Assembly: GCF_029814935.1 (NCBI RefSeq)
Contig: NZ_CP104582.1
Location: forward strand, 248,001-312,000
Reading direction: 5' to 3'
Source of the DNA: Pseudomonas sp. GD03919
GTDB taxonomy: Bacteria; Pseudomonadota; Gammaproteobacteria; Pseudomonadales; Pseudomonadaceae
DNA length: 64,000 bases
Shown: positions 17,485 through 26,414 of the stretch, one piece after another
Position numbering within the stretch: the first letter of the stretch is position 1
Layout of the letters: each line of letters begins with the position of its first letter
The notes under the pieces: model-generated
Told to the model about the DNA's origin: nothing
The model's database searches: none
What the model saw: only the letters and a program-made list of their open reading frames with translations
Position numbers and translations under genes: made by a program

Positions 17485-17594
17485 GTAAGAGCCGGCTTGC
17501 CGGCGATCACGTCAGCCGCCATCGCCCGCAAGCGGGCTCCTACTTCAGGGGATTTATCCCGCCATCGCCTTTCCCCGGATTGCATCCGGGCTAC
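17485..17594. repeat. REP pair (GTARGAGCCGGC type) and one GTAGCCCGGATG-type REP
   Basis: A facing pair, GTAAGAGCCGGCTTGCCGGC and GCGGGCTCCTAC, spans 17485-17543. CCCCGGATTGCATCCGGGCTAC (17573-17594) is an inverted copy of the repeat at 840. The CTA at 17591-17593 is the stop codon of the next gene on the minus strand. Confidence 0.7.
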
Positions 17595-18334
17595 CGGCGT
17601 AACGCGACCTCGCCGAGTACGGCGCCATGCGCGCCGAAGCTGCGCTCGGTGATGTTCCAGTCGCCACTCTGCTCAAGGTTCAACACCGTGCTGGCGCGGG
17701 TGCCATAGGTTGCGCTGGCGATGAACACACTCGATAGCAGGCGCTCCGTTGCCAGCCCTACGCCGGTGTCCGGCAGCAGATGATCGGCCGGTTGGCGGTT
17801 GTCGCTCAGCAGCTCGAGCAAGTCCTCATCCACACCCTCGATGCGCTCGCGCAACGCCTCTCTGGCGTACAGCAGTTTCGGCCAAGGCGTGTCGAGACTG
17901 GCGTTGGACATGCCGTAGATGCCGCTGCGCAGTTGCCGAGGCCGCCCTTCCCGGGAGTTGAAATGCCAGAGCTGCTGGCGGTCGCCCAGCAGCAGGTTGA
18001 AGCCGGCATAGTCGGCGGCGTCGCGCATGATCCTGTCGAGATAGGCCGGCGCTGAGGTCTGGCCCAGCAGATACTCGGTCGTCAGGGCGCCGCGTGAGCG
18101 CGGGCCGGCTTTCAGCCTGGGGTCGCGGATATTGGTCAGTGCGGCGAAGCGGCCTTCGGCGGTGATGCCCAGCCAGGTGCCGCCAGCCTGCAGGTCGCGA
18201 CCAGCGAATATGCCGGGGGCATCTGCCCATTCACTCAACGCGGCGCTGGGACGCGCGTAGAACTCGTCGCGGTTGGCCGCCAGGCGCAGCACCGTCGGGC
18301 TTTCCGGCTGCCAGGCGAAGACGATCAGGCACAT
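17591..18334 (-). CDS. NRDE family protein (TANGO2-like)
   Basis: The 247-residue product begins MCLIVFAWQPESP and contains ANRDEFYARPSA, the NRDE signature, followed by WLGITAEGRFAALTNIRDP. The N-terminal cysteine after Met is conserved in the family and suggests an Ntn-hydrolase-like fold; the biochemical role is not settled. ATG 18334 is preferred to 18340: GGAGGA sits 6 nt before it and would otherwise abut the start. The TAG stop is contributed by the REP repeat at 17573-17594. It is divergent from the TauE/SafE gene. Confidence 0.9.
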   Translation of the reverse strand: MCLIVFAWQPESPTVLRLAANRDEFYARPSAALSEWADAPGIFAGRDLQAGGTWLGITAEGRFAALTNIRDPRLKAGPRSRGALTTEYLLGQTSAPAYLDRIMRDAADYAGFNLLLGDRQQLWHFNSREGRPRQLRSGIYGMSNASLDTPWPKLLYAREALRERIEGVDEDLLELLSDNRQPADHLLPDTGVGLATERLLSSVFIASATYGTRASTVLNLEQSGDWNITERSFGAHGAVLGEVALRR

Positions 18335-18462
18335 GCGCATTCCTCCTATGGCGGAATCTGCCAGGCTAGCGAGCGGAGCCTGGGGCGGCAACCATTGCGT
18401 CGCCCCGTGTGCCGTTGCGAGGGAATTTCCGCTACCATGCGCCTTTGATTGTGGGGGTGTCG

Positions 18463-19245
18463 ATGGAGCTGCTGCTCTACCTGGTACTGGGCTCGGCTGC
18501 AGGTGTGCTGGCCGGTCTGTTTGGCGTGGGCGGTGGTCTGATCATCGTGCCGGTGCTGGTGCTGAGTTTTACCGCTCAGGGCATGGCCCCGGAAATCCTC
18601 ACGCACATGGCCGTGGGCACGTCTCTGGCGACCATCGTCTTCACCTCGATCAACTCGCTGCTCGAGCATCACCGCAAGGGGGCGGTACGCTGGCCGCTGT
18701 TTCGCTGGCTGACGCTGGGTATCCTGCTGGGTGCAGCGCTGGGTGCACTGACCGCAGCGCTGATCCAGGGGCCTTGGTTGCAGAAGATCATCGGTACCTT
18801 CGCCATCGTCGTGGCGGTGCAGATGGCGCTGGATCTGAAACCCAAGGCCAGCCGTGGTGTCCCAGGCAAGCCCACATTGACCGTGGCTGGCGGGGTAATC
18901 GGCTGGGCCTCGGCGATCTTCGGCATTGGCGGTGGTTCGCTGACCGTACCCTTCCTGGTCTGGCGCAGCGTGCCGATGCAGCAGGCGGTGGCCACCTCGG
19001 CGGCCTGTGGTTTGCCGATTGCTATCGCCGGGGCGCTGAGCTTCATGTTCACTGGCTGGGGGCATGCGAGTCTGCCGCCATGGAGCGTCGGTTTCGTGTA
19101 TCTCCCGGCAGTACTGGGGATCGCCATGACCAGCATGTTCTTTGCCCGTTTGGGGGCGCGTCTGGCTCATCGCCTGTCGCCCCTGTTGCTCAAGCGTCTG
19201 TTCGCCCTGCTGCTGCTGAGCGTGGGCCTGAGTTTTTTCATTTAA
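18463..19245 (+). CDS. TauE/SafE (TSUP) family membrane transporter
   Basis: The 260-residue inner-membrane protein shows about eight hydrophobic segments and the duplicated TSUP pattern: [15 protein letters not shown] near the start and [19 protein letters not shown] in the second half, each with the glycine-rich re-entrant motif. Family members export sulfite, sulfoacetate or other small anions; the substrate here is unknown. ATG 18463 ([14 protein letters not shown]) is the natural membrane start with GGGGGTG upstream; the longer frame adds a polar leader. It is followed after 10 bp by lgt, so they are probably cotranscribed. Confidence 0.88.
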   Translation: MELLLYLVLGSAAGVLAGLFGVGGGLIIVPVLVLSFTAQGMAPEILTHMAVGTSLATIVFTSINSLLEHHRKGAVRWPLFRWLTLGILLGAALGALTAALIQGPWLQKIIGTFAIVVAVQMALDLKPKASRGVPGKPTLTVAGGVIGWASAIFGIGGGSLTVPFLVWRSVPMQQAVATSAACGLPIAIAGALSFMFTGWGHASLPPWSVGFVYLPAVLGIAMTSMFFARLGARLAHRLSPLLLKRLFALLLLSVGLSFFI

Positions 19246-19255
19246 GGAGTCCTGG

Positions 19256-20056
19256 ATGCTGCCTTATCCGCAGATCGACCCGGTGGCCATCGCCCTTGGT
19301 CCCCTGAAAATCCACTGGTACGGCCTGATGTACCTGGTCGGTATTGGCGGTGCCTGGTGGCTGGCCTCGCGCCGGCTGGAGCGTTTCGATGCGACCTGGA
19401 GCAAGGACAAGCTGTCCGATCTGGTGTTCTGGGTGGCCATGGGGGTGATTCTCGGCGGCCGTCTGGGTTACGTGTTCTTCTATGACTTTGCTGCCTATAT
19501 CGCCGAACCGGCGAAGATCCTGCGAGTCTGGGAGGGCGGCATGTCCTTCCATGGCGGGCTGATCGGGGTGATGCTGGCGACCTGGTGGTTCGGCAAGCGC
19601 AACGGCAAAAGCTTCTTCGAGCTGATGGACTTTATCGCACCACTGGTGCCGATTGGCCTGGGTGCCGGACGCATTGGCAACTTTATCAACGCCGAGCTGT
19701 GGGGCAAGGCCACCGATGTGCCCTGGGCGATGGTCTTTCCCACCGACCCCGAGCAACTGGCGCGGCATCCGTCGCAGCTCTACCAGTTCGCCCTGGAAGG
19801 CGTGGCGCTGTTCACCATCCTCTGGTTCTATTCGCGTAAACCACGTCCGACCATGGCGGTATCCGGCATGTTCGCCGCCTGTTACGGAGTGTTCCGCTTC
19901 ATCGTCGAATTCGTCCGTGTGCCGGATGCCCAGCTGGGCTACCTGGCCTGGGACTGGCTGACCATGGGGCAGGTTCTCTGCCTGCCGATGATCCTCGGTG
20001 GCATCGGCTTGATCGCCTACGCCTACAAGCGCCAGCCCGTTCAACGAGCCGCCTGA
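19256..20056 (+). CDS. lgt: prolipoprotein diacylglyceryl transferase
   Basis: The 266-residue inner-membrane enzyme transfers diacylglyceryl from phosphatidylglycerol to the lipobox cysteine of prolipoproteins. The Lgt signature is visible in [10 protein letters not shown] (essential histidine) and [15 protein letters not shown] near residues 137-151, with [11 protein letters not shown] at the N-terminus. The length matches the family. Its stop overlaps the thyA start (TGATG at 20054-20058), so the pair is translationally coupled, an arrangement shared with E. coli. Confidence 0.97.
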   Translation: MLPYPQIDPVAIALGPLKIHWYGLMYLVGIGGAWWLASRRLERFDATWSKDKLSDLVFWVAMGVILGGRLGYVFFYDFAAYIAEPAKILRVWEGGMSFHGGLIGVMLATWWFGKRNGKSFFELMDFIAPLVPIGLGAGRIGNFINAELWGKATDVPWAMVFPTDPEQLARHPSQLYQFALEGVALFTILWFYSRKPRPTMAVSGMFAACYGVFRFIVEFVRVPDAQLGYLAWDWLTMGQVLCLPMILGGIGLIAYAYKRQPVQRAA

Positions 20057-20850
20057 TGAAACAGTATCTCGACCTGATGCGCCACGTGCGCGAGCACGGC
20101 ACCTTCAAGGAAGACCGTACCGGTACCGGCACCTATAGCGTGTTCGGCTACCAGATGCGCTTCGACCTGGCCGACGGCTTCCCCCTCGTCACCACCAAGA
20201 AGTGCCACCTGCGTTCGATCATCCACGAGCTGCTGTGGTTTCTGCAGGGTGACACCAACATCAAGTACCTCAAGGACAACGGTGTCAGCATCTGGGATGA
20301 ATGGGCCGACGAGAATGGTGACCTCGGCCCGGTGTACGGCTACCAGTGGCGCAGTTGGCCAGCGCCCAATGGCGAGTCCATCGACCAGATCGCCAAGCTG
20401 ATCGAGATGATCAGGAAGAATCCGGATTCGCGCCGCCTGATCGTCTCGGCCTGGAACCCGGCGCTGGTCGAGCAGATGGCCCTGCCACCGTGCCACGCGC
20501 TGTTCCAGTTCTATGTGGCGGACGGCAAGCTCAGTTGCCAGCTCTATCAGCGTTCGGCGGACATCTTCCTTGGCGTGCCCTTCAACATCGCCAGCTACGC
20601 GCTGCTGACCCTGATGGTGGCGCAGGTGTGCAACTTGCAGCCGGGCGAGTTCATCTGGACCGGCGGCGACTGCCATCTGTACGCCAACCATATCGAGCAG
20701 ACCGACCTGCAACTGACCCGCCAGCCACTGCCGCTGCCGACCATGAAGCTCAACCCTGAGGTGAAGGATTTGCTGGCTTTCAGGTTCGAAGACTTCGAGT
20801 TGGTCGGCTACGAGGCGCATCCGCATATCAAGGCGCCGGTGGCCGTCTGA
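20056..20850 (+). CDS. thyA: thymidylate synthase
   Basis: The 264-residue protein is the same length as E. coli ThyA. The nucleophilic cysteine is C146 in [17 protein letters not shown] (residues 21-25) binds substrate phosphate, and [21 protein letters not shown] and [12 protein letters not shown] are canonical blocks. It converts dUMP and methylene-tetrahydrofolate to dTMP and dihydrofolate; the dihydrofolate reductase gene folA lies 5 kb downstream. It is coupled to lgt. Confidence 0.98.
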   Translation: MKQYLDLMRHVREHGTFKEDRTGTGTYSVFGYQMRFDLADGFPLVTTKKCHLRSIIHELLWFLQGDTNIKYLKDNGVSIWDEWADENGDLGPVYGYQWRSWPAPNGESIDQIAKLIEMIRKNPDSRRLIVSAWNPALVEQMALPPCHALFQFYVADGKLSCQLYQRSADIFLGVPFNIASYALLTLMVAQVCNLQPGEFIWTGGDCHLYANHIEQTDLQLTRQPLPLPTMKLNPEVKDLLAFRFEDFELVGYEAHPHIKAPVAV

Positions 20851-20870
20851 GATGGAAATGCGTGGGCTCT

Positions 20871-20936
20871 GGTGGGCTAAAGCCCACCCTACGGTCTGTA
20901 AGTTCTACTAGGTTGTAGGGTGGGCTTCAGCCCACC
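20871..20936. repeat. paired REP repeat (GTAGGGTGGGCTTCAGCCCACC type) upstream of the RAYT gene
   Basis: GGTGGGCTAAAGCCCACCCTAC (20871-20892) and its mirror with a GTAG foot (20915-20936) form a facing pair 45 bp before the RAYT start. The same pair occurs after the gene and again at 27808-27873. Confidence 0.85.
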
Positions 20937-20980
20937 GCAAACACCGCTCCGAATCATTCCCAATGGACAAAGGATTGCCC

Positions 20981-21508
20981 ATGCCCAACTACCGCCGCGA
21001 ACGGATTGTCGGTGCTACCTATTTCTTCACGGTCACTCTCGCTGATCGTCGTTCCCGCATACTGGTGAAGGAAATCGCGCTACTGCGCCGGATCTATGGC
21101 GAGGCCAACAAGCGCATGCCGTTCAAGACCGTCGCTATCTGTGTTCTACCCGACCATCTGCATGCTGTTTGGGAGTTGCCTGAGGATGACCGCGACTATT
21201 CCCTACGTTGGGCATTGATCAAAAGCCAGTTCTCGCGTGCGCTACCTGCCGTGGCCAGCGTCAGCGCCAGCAAAATCATAAAGCGGGAGAAAGGCATCTG
21301 GCAGAGGCGCTTCTGGGAGCACTGCATCCGTGATGAGGATGACCTGGCACGGCATGTCGATTACATCCATTTCAACCCGGTCAAGCACGGCCTGGTGACG
21401 AGGGTTGGCGACTGGCCTTATTCGAGTTTCCATCGTTATGTCGCGCGAGGGCTTTTGCCGGCAGATTGGGGTGGCCGGGATGATTGTGATGGGGAGTTTG
21501 GGGAGTAG
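20981..21508 (+). CDS. REP-associated tyrosine transposase (RAYT, IS200/Y1-like)
   Basis: The 175-residue Y1 transposase-like protein begins MPNYRRERIVGATYFFTVTL, has the histidine pair of the HUH nuclease in LPDHLHAVW and the candidate nucleophilic tyrosine in HVDYIHFNPVKHGLV, followed by WPYSSFHRY. These are hallmarks of RAYTs, domesticated single-strand nucleases that bind and cleave REP hairpins. ATG 20981 has AAAGGA at good spacing; ATG 20963 adds six residues. The gene is bracketed on both sides by facing copies of one REP family with a GTAG foot, the standard REPtron arrangement, so that family is its likely substrate. Confidence 0.9.
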   Translation: MPNYRRERIVGATYFFTVTLADRRSRILVKEIALLRRIYGEANKRMPFKTVAICVLPDHLHAVWELPEDDRDYSLRWALIKSQFSRALPAVASVSASKIIKREKGIWQRRFWEHCIRDEDDLARHVDYIHFNPVKHGLVTRVGDWPYSSFHRYVARGLLPADWGGRDDCDGEFGE

Positions 21509-21522
21509 CGGGGCGCCGATCT

Positions 21523-21586
21523 GGTGGGCTGAAGCCCACCCTACAGGTAACTATCGCCCATCGCGTAGGGTGGGCTTCAGCCCACC
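21523..21586. repeat. paired REP repeat downstream of the RAYT gene
   Basis: GGTGGGCTGAAGCCCACCCTAC (21523-21544) faces its mirror (21565-21586). The second copy overlaps the end of the GTPase gene; its TCA at 21577 supplies that gene's stop codon. Confidence 0.85.
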
Positions 21587-22959
21587 GCTTGCATGGCAAT
21601 TTCACTGCACAAACGCTCTACCTGTTCAGCGCGCTCGGCCGCTTCCAGGCGTGCGCCTGGATTGAGCGACGACCACTCGGGATGGGCGCGCGCCACGTTC
21701 AGTGGGGCGGGTAGCTTGCCTTGGCGCCACAGGGTTTCCTGTGGGGAGTTGAGGGTGATGGCGTCCATGGCGGCGTGGCCGCGTATGTCGAGCGCCGCCA
21801 GCAACTGTTGTTGGCGCAGGGCGAGCAGGCGCAGCACGGCGTCGTCGACGGTCAATTCGCGCTGGCCTTTCAATTTTCCTTTCAGTCTTTCCCCGTAATT
21901 GCGCAGTGTCTGCGCACTGCCGCCGATCACCGCGCCCAGTGCTGCGGCAGCACCGAGGGTGAGGCCGCCGACCAGCAGGTCGACACCGACGCCAGTGGCG
22001 GCGCCGGCAGCCATGCCGCCACCGACCTTGATGCCCAGCTGCTTCAGCGTTTCCGGGTTGAACAGATCATCACCCCAGCGGCCGTCGAGCAGCGGCAAGT
22101 CGGCCGCTTTGGCATCGCCGCTGCGGAAGGCATACAGGCGCAGCAGGGCTTCGACGCAGCGCTGTTCGCGTTGGCGAATCGCATCGCGTAGCTCAGAAAT
22201 GGCGCCTTGTTCCAGCACCGGTTGCGCGGCGACGCTGCGGCGGCAGGCGGCACAGTCGATCAGCAGTTCGGCGATCAGGCGTTGGCCGGCCTGGCGTCGG
22301 GCCTGACGCTGCGTCTCGTGATCCTCGATCAGGCGCTGCAACTGCGGGCGCGAACGCTCCAGCAGCAGGGCCAGGCTTTCGTACAGGCGCCGCTCGCCAT
22401 CTTCGGGGGGCGCCACGCTGTCGAAGGCTACCAGGGCATGCAGGCCGAGGCGCGCCAGTGCCTCGCGCCACTCACTTTCACGATGGCCGGCAGTGGCGAC
22501 GAAGTTGAGCACCGGCAGTAACGGTCGGCCGCACATGGTCAGCACCGCCAGTTCGTCGCGGTACTTGGCCAGTACCGGCTCGCGCACATCGATCACGTAC
22601 AGGCCGGCATCGGATGCCATGAGTTGGCGCAGCACCTTGGCTTCCTGTTCGTAGCGCTGGCGCGCCTCGCTGCCTTCGAGAAAACGGCTCAGACGGGCCG
22701 GCCCGTCCAGGCGTTCGCCGGGGCGGTCTAGGCGCTCCAGGTAATCGAGCAGGGCAATGGCGTCTTCCAGGCCGGGGGTATCGTATAGCTCCAGCAGCGC
22801 CTGACCATCCACCGACAGACGCGCACCCTCGACATGGCGGGTGGTGCTGGCGCGCGGCGAGACTTCGCCGAACTCCACGTCGCGGGTCAGGGTGCGCAGC
22901 AGTGAGGTCTTGCCGACATTGGTGTGGCCGACCAGGGCGAGTTTCAGCGGCTGGTTCAT
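21577..22959 (-). CDS. GTPase with C-terminal DUF3482 domain
   Basis: The 460-residue protein has a TRAFAC-type GTPase domain with Walker A GHTNVGKTSLL (residues 11-21), switch I around STTRHVEG and the G3 motif DTPGLED. Its C-terminal half includes a glycine-zipper hydrophobic stretch (GGGMAAGAATGVGVDLLVGG, then LTLGAAAALGAVIGG, about 315-350) that could insert into membrane. The family (DUF3482) is uncharacterised. It lies directly downstream of a DUF2868 membrane protein on the same strand, a pairing seen in many proteobacteria. I infer that the two work together at the inner membrane. Confidence 0.88.
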   Translation of the reverse strand: MNQPLKLALVGHTNVGKTSLLRTLTRDVEFGEVSPRASTTRHVEGARLSVDGQALLELYDTPGLEDAIALLDYLERLDRPGERLDGPARLSRFLEGSEARQRYEQEAKVLRQLMASDAGLYVIDVREPVLAKYRDELAVLTMCGRPLLPVLNFVATAGHRESEWREALARLGLHALVAFDSVAPPEDGERRLYESLALLLERSRPQLQRLIEDHETQRQARRQAGQRLIAELLIDCAACRRSVAAQPVLEQGAISELRDAIRQREQRCVEALLRLYAFRSGDAKAADLPLLDGRWGDDLFNPETLKQLGIKVGGGMAAGAATGVGVDLLVGGLTLGAAAALGAVIGGSAQTLRNYGERLKGKLKGQRELTVDDAVLRLLALRQQQLLAALDIRGHAAMDAITLNSPQETLWRQGKLPAPLNVARAHPEWSSLNPGARLEAAERAEQVERLCSEIAMQAVG

Positions 22960-22981
22960 GGTGTAGACCCTGGCACGGTTT

Positions 22982-23048
22982 CCCCGGATTGCATCCGGGC
23001 TACGCGCTCCCCTTTCCCGCTTGCGCGAGAGGGGTTGGGGGAGAGGGT
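22982..23048. repeat. GTAGCCCGGATG-type REP plus CCCTCTCGC-type hairpin
   Basis: CCCCGGATTGCATCCGGGCTAC (22982-23003) is followed by CCCCTTTCCCGCTTGCGCGA and GAGGGG-type sequence. It separates the DUF2868 and DUF3482 genes, which are otherwise adjacent. Confidence 0.65.
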
Positions 23049-23058
23049 AATGGAAGCG

Positions 23059-24450
23059 TCAGTCATGCCCGTTCTCCAGCCAGCTCAAGGGCGACGTATC
23101 GCTGTATGCCAGGCCCAGGCTGGCGAGTGCCTGATGCCAGTCCGCCAGACGTGCGCTGTCCAGGCTTTCGCCGGGTGCCGGCGACAACAGCCAGATGCGC
23201 GTGGCGGCGGCGCAGCGCGCCAGTTCACCGAGCAGCGCCAGGGTGCCGCGATCCGGCGAGCGGCGCGGGTCGCAGGCGATGGCCAGGCGTTCGGGGGGGA
23301 AACGGGTCAATTGTTCGAGCAACTGCCGGCGTTGTTCACGGCTGTCGATCACCCCGGCATTGGCCACGTTCTTGGGTAACGGAGTCGGCGGCCAAGGGCG
23401 ATGCTCGTCCAGTTCGATGCCGAGTAGCAGGGCGCCGCTGCCGGCTTGGGTCGCGGCGCCGCCTTGTGGCTGATGCAGTGCGGCGGGCGCCAGGTCGCAG
23501 ATGCCGAGGCGTTCGCTGTCCGGCTGCAGGCGCTGGCGCAGCAGGCTGTAGCCGGGCAGGTCGAGATCCAGACGCAGCGCGCGCTTGCCGGACTGCCAGC
23601 GCCACAGGCACAGCAACGCCAGCAGCAGGCGTGGTAGCAGGCCGTAGACCAGCACCACGCCGACCAGCCAGCCGGCCCAGCTTTGTCGTGCCACCTCGCT
23701 GGCGATGGCAGCGTCGCCGCTGGCGCGGATCAGTTCGACATCCGGCAGGCTGAAGCCGAGCAGCGCGGGCAGGGCGCCGATGGCCTGGGTCAGGGCGATG
23801 AAGGTGTCGCCGCCGAGGATGGTGGTTTCCCAGACGAAGCCGTAGCGGCGCGTGGCGAGTAGCAATAGCAGGGTGACCAGCGCCGCGAGCATGGCCAGCG
23901 CCCACAGAGCGTTGACCATCAGGCCCAGGCCCCAGCGGGTCAGGCGCTGGCGTTGCAGCATCAGCAGCAGGGCCGGGGCCAGTTGTGTGGCGCTGGCGTC
24001 GCGCGCCAGCTTCTCGCTGAGCCACAGCCACAGGCGACCCAGCGCGCCGGGGTGATCACGGGTGAGCAGCAGGCCCAGCAGCCAGCCGAGCAACATCAGC
24101 AGGTTGAGCCCGAGCAGGCTGCCCAGTGCCCAGAACACGTTGATCGGACGGCTGCCGTCACCGAGTGCGGCCAGGGCCAGGCCGAAGCCGCTGAGCAGGG
24201 CCAGCAGTGCCAGCAGTACACCGGCCAGGCGTGCGCCCTGCAACCAGTGCAACAGCGCCTGCCACTGACCATCACGGCGGGCCAGCAGTAGGGCGCGCTG
24301 CTGAATGCGCTCGGCCAGCTCGCCCGCATCGGCGCGGGCCAGGCGATTGGCTTCGGCGTCCTCGAGTGGGCCAGCGTGTTCCTCGCGCAGGCGAATGGTC
24401 TCGCTGAGCCAGAGGCGTTGGAAAGGCGTGGGGGAGGAGGCGTCTGTCAC
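23059..24450 (-). CDS. DUF2868 domain-containing membrane protein
   Basis: The 463-residue protein starts with a soluble region (about 1-65, including LSETIRLREEHAGPLEDAEAN) and has membrane segments near residues 70-95 (LAGVLLALLALLSGFGLALAAL), 103-128 (a Leu-rich stretch), 175-205 (GLMVNALWALAMLAALVTLLLL) and 275-295 (LVGVVLVYGLLPRLLLALLCL). A C-terminal cytoplasmic domain of about 170 residues follows. DUF2868 has no known activity. Its partner is the downstream GTPase/DUF3482 gene. No nucleotide-binding motif is evident in this protein. Confidence 0.85.
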   Translation of the reverse strand: MTDASSPTPFQRLWLSETIRLREEHAGPLEDAEANRLARADAGELAERIQQRALLLARRDGQWQALLHWLQGARLAGVLLALLALLSGFGLALAALGDGSRPINVFWALGSLLGLNLLMLLGWLLGLLLTRDHPGALGRLWLWLSEKLARDASATQLAPALLLMLQRQRLTRWGLGLMVNALWALAMLAALVTLLLLLATRRYGFVWETTILGGDTFIALTQAIGALPALLGFSLPDVELIRASGDAAIASEVARQSWAGWLVGVVLVYGLLPRLLLALLCLWRWQSGKRALRLDLDLPGYSLLRQRLQPDSERLGICDLAPAALHQPQGGAATQAGSGALLLGIELDEHRPWPPTPLPKNVANAGVIDSREQRRQLLEQLTRFPPERLAIACDPRRSPDRGTLALLGELARCAAATRIWLLSPAPGESLDSARLADWHQALASLGLAYSDTSPLSWLENGHD

Positions 24451-24467
24451 GCGGCGTCTCGTCGTTC

Positions 24468-24497
24468 GGATCAGGGGTTGAGGATAACCCCTGATCC
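24468..24497. terminator. perfect 12-bp inverted repeat between glpQ and the DUF2868 gene
   Basis: GGATCAGGGGTT and AACCCCTGATCC (24468-24479, 24486-24497) form a strong stem just after the glpQ stop. There is no T-run in the leftward direction, so it may be an intercistronic hairpin, not an intrinsic terminator. Confidence 0.5.
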
Positions 24498-24510
24498 GCC
24501 TTGGTGCTAA

Positions 24511-25656
24511 TCAGCTCTGCTGGCGCAACCGCACGGCGATGTCCGGTTGGTCGATGAACAGGCCGTCAATGCCGGTGGCGAGGAAGGCGCGCAGCTCGGC
24601 CTCGATATCGCCGCGCTCGGCCGGCTCGCTGCCGTTGCGCAGGCTGGTGGGCAGGAAGGCGTTCTCGGCGCGGAAGGTGTAGGGGTGAACCTTGAGCTTG
24701 GCCGCATGGGCATCGCGCACCAGGCTGGTGGGCTTGGTGAGGTTACCGGCGGCGTCACGCGGGATGATCATGCCTTTTTCAGGGCCGATGCCGCTGGCGT
24801 AACGCGCGATGTTTTTCAGACCTTCTGGCGTGATCATCTGTTGATAGCCAAGACCGCTGCCAAGCACCTGCTGGTCGTAGGGCTGACCTTCTACCCAGAG
24901 CAGTTGTACCAGGCGAATCGCGGTCAGTTTGCTCAGCTTCTGGAGGTTGTCCACTTCGAAGGACTGGATGTACACCGGCGCCTCGGCACTGTCATAACCG
25001 TTGCGTTTCAGGGTGGCCAGCAGCGGCTCTTCCATGGCCAGATTCAGGCGCTGGAAGTGGGTGGGATGTTTGGTCTCCGGGTACAGGCCAATCACCCGTT
25101 GCTGGCTGGCCTCCAAGCTTTTCGCCAGATCGATGATCTCCTGCAGGGTGGGAATCTCGAACTGACCATCGAAGCGCGTGTTGCCCGGGCGTTGCTGGGG
25201 AATGCGTTCGATGGCGCGCAGGGTCTTGAGTTCGGCCAGGGTGAAGTCCTCGCTGAACCAGCCTTCCAGGCTGACGCCATCGACCGTCTGAGTGCGCTTG
25301 CGCTCGGCAAACTCGGGGCGCTGCGCCACGTCGGTGGTCAGCCCCAGTTCGTTGTCATGGCGGGCGACCAGTTGGCCGTCGCGGGTCATTACCAGATCCG
25401 GCTCGATGTAGTCGGCGCCCTGCAGAATGGCCAGTGCGTAGGCGGCCAGGGTGTGCTCGGGGGCGTAACCGCTGGCACCGCGATGGGCGATGATCAATGG
25501 CGCGCTGGCACTATGGGTGTGTGTCTGCTGGGCGCTCGGTTGTTGCCTGGCCCAGTCGATGGCGGCCTGGACGTTGTCGGCGGGTGTCGGGCCGGCGAAG
25601 GCCAGAACCGGCAGTAGTGCGCTGCCCACTAACCAGGCAGAGAGTGATTTCGACAT
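24511..25656 (-). CDS. glpQ: periplasmic glycerophosphodiester phosphodiesterase
   Basis: The 381-residue precursor begins with a signal peptide (MSKSLSAWLVGSALLPVLAFA). The GDPD domain shows IIAHRGASGYAPEHTLAAY (catalytic histidine and the substrate arginine), YIEPDLVMTRDGQLVARHD (metal-binding E and D, second histidine), ETKHP and FIDQPDIAVRLR at the end. It hydrolyses glycerophosphodiesters such as glycerophosphocholine to glycerol 3-phosphate plus alcohol. The length is typical of the E. coli GlpQ type (358) with a slightly longer linker. Confidence 0.95.
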   Translation of the reverse strand: MSKSLSAWLVGSALLPVLAFAGPTPADNVQAAIDWARQQPSAQQTHTHSASAPLIIAHRGASGYAPEHTLAAYALAILQGADYIEPDLVMTRDGQLVARHDNELGLTTDVAQRPEFAERKRTQTVDGVSLEGWFSEDFTLAELKTLRAIERIPQQRPGNTRFDGQFEIPTLQEIIDLAKSLEASQQRVIGLYPETKHPTHFQRLNLAMEEPLLATLKRNGYDSAEAPVYIQSFEVDNLQKLSKLTAIRLVQLLWVEGQPYDQQVLGSGLGYQQMITPEGLKNIARYASGIGPEKGMIIPRDAAGNLTKPTSLVRDAHAAKLKVHPYTFRAENAFLPTSLRNGSEPAERGDIEAELRAFLATGIDGLFIDQPDIAVRLRQQS

Positions 25657-25783
25657 GATGCTGGCTCCTTGCTCGTAAGTTCAGCCGCTAGCCTGCAATG
25701 GCAAATGTGACGATACGATGACCGCGCGGCTGCAGTCACGGGTGGGCTGCAGGGCTGCTGGGTGCTCTGCTATGCTCGCCGCC

Positions 25784-26302
25784 ATGAAAACGACTCTATC
25801 CCTTTCCCTGATTGCCGCGCTCGCGCACAACCGCGTGATTGGCCGCGACAACCAATTGCCCTGGCATCTGCCGGCGGATCTCAAGCACTTCAAGGCGCTG
25901 ACCCTGGGCAAGCCGATCATCATGGGGCGCAAGACCTGGGACTCGCTCGGTCGGCCGTTGCCGGGGCGGCTCAATATCGTGGTCAGCCGCCAGCCAGGTC
26001 TGACCCTGGAAGGTGCCGAAGTGTTCGCGACATTGGAAGACGCCATCGCGCGTGCCGATGTCTGGGCGCGTGCAGAGGGTGCCGAGGAGTTGATGCTGAT
26101 CGGCGGTGCGCAGCTGTATGAGCTTGGCCTGGCAAGGGCTGATCGCCTGTACCTGACGCGCGTAGGTCTGGAACCCGAGGGTGATGCCTGGTTCCCCGAG
26201 GTCGACGAGGCTACCTGGCGCATGACCTCCAGTGTCGAGCACCCGGCTTCGGCCGAGACACCGTTTTACGCCTTCGAAGTGTGGGAGCGCCGCGGCGCAT
26301 AA
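25784..26302 (+). CDS. folA: dihydrofolate reductase
   Basis: The 172-residue enzyme reduces dihydrofolate to tetrahydrofolate with NADPH. The N-terminus MKTTLSLSLIAALAHNRVIG is the family opening; the active-site region is NQLPWHLPADLKHFK, with NADPH-binding IMGRKTWDSLGRPLPGR and LMLIGGAQLYE. ATG 25784 gives the canonical start, whereas ATG 25772 adds MLAA. It is divergent from glpQ. Confidence 0.96.
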   Translation: MKTTLSLSLIAALAHNRVIGRDNQLPWHLPADLKHFKALTLGKPIIMGRKTWDSLGRPLPGRLNIVVSRQPGLTLEGAEVFATLEDAIARADVWARAEGAEELMLIGGAQLYELGLARADRLYLTRVGLEPEGDAWFPEVDEATWRMTSSVEHPASAETPFYAFEVWERRGA

Positions 26303-26414
26303 TCCTGCCGCGCTTTCCGGCCGTCTCTGCCGCCAGATTCCCCTGTGCGGCGTGATGGCCATTGCCTTGCCTCTGCCGTAACTTTCTTTCGTGCATCCTG
26401 ATGCAGGTTTTTAC

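Noticed and set aside
20871..21586. CRISPR-like array around the RAYT gene
   Set aside because: The repeats are facing hairpin pairs with short, unequal spacers, not direct repeats at regular intervals.
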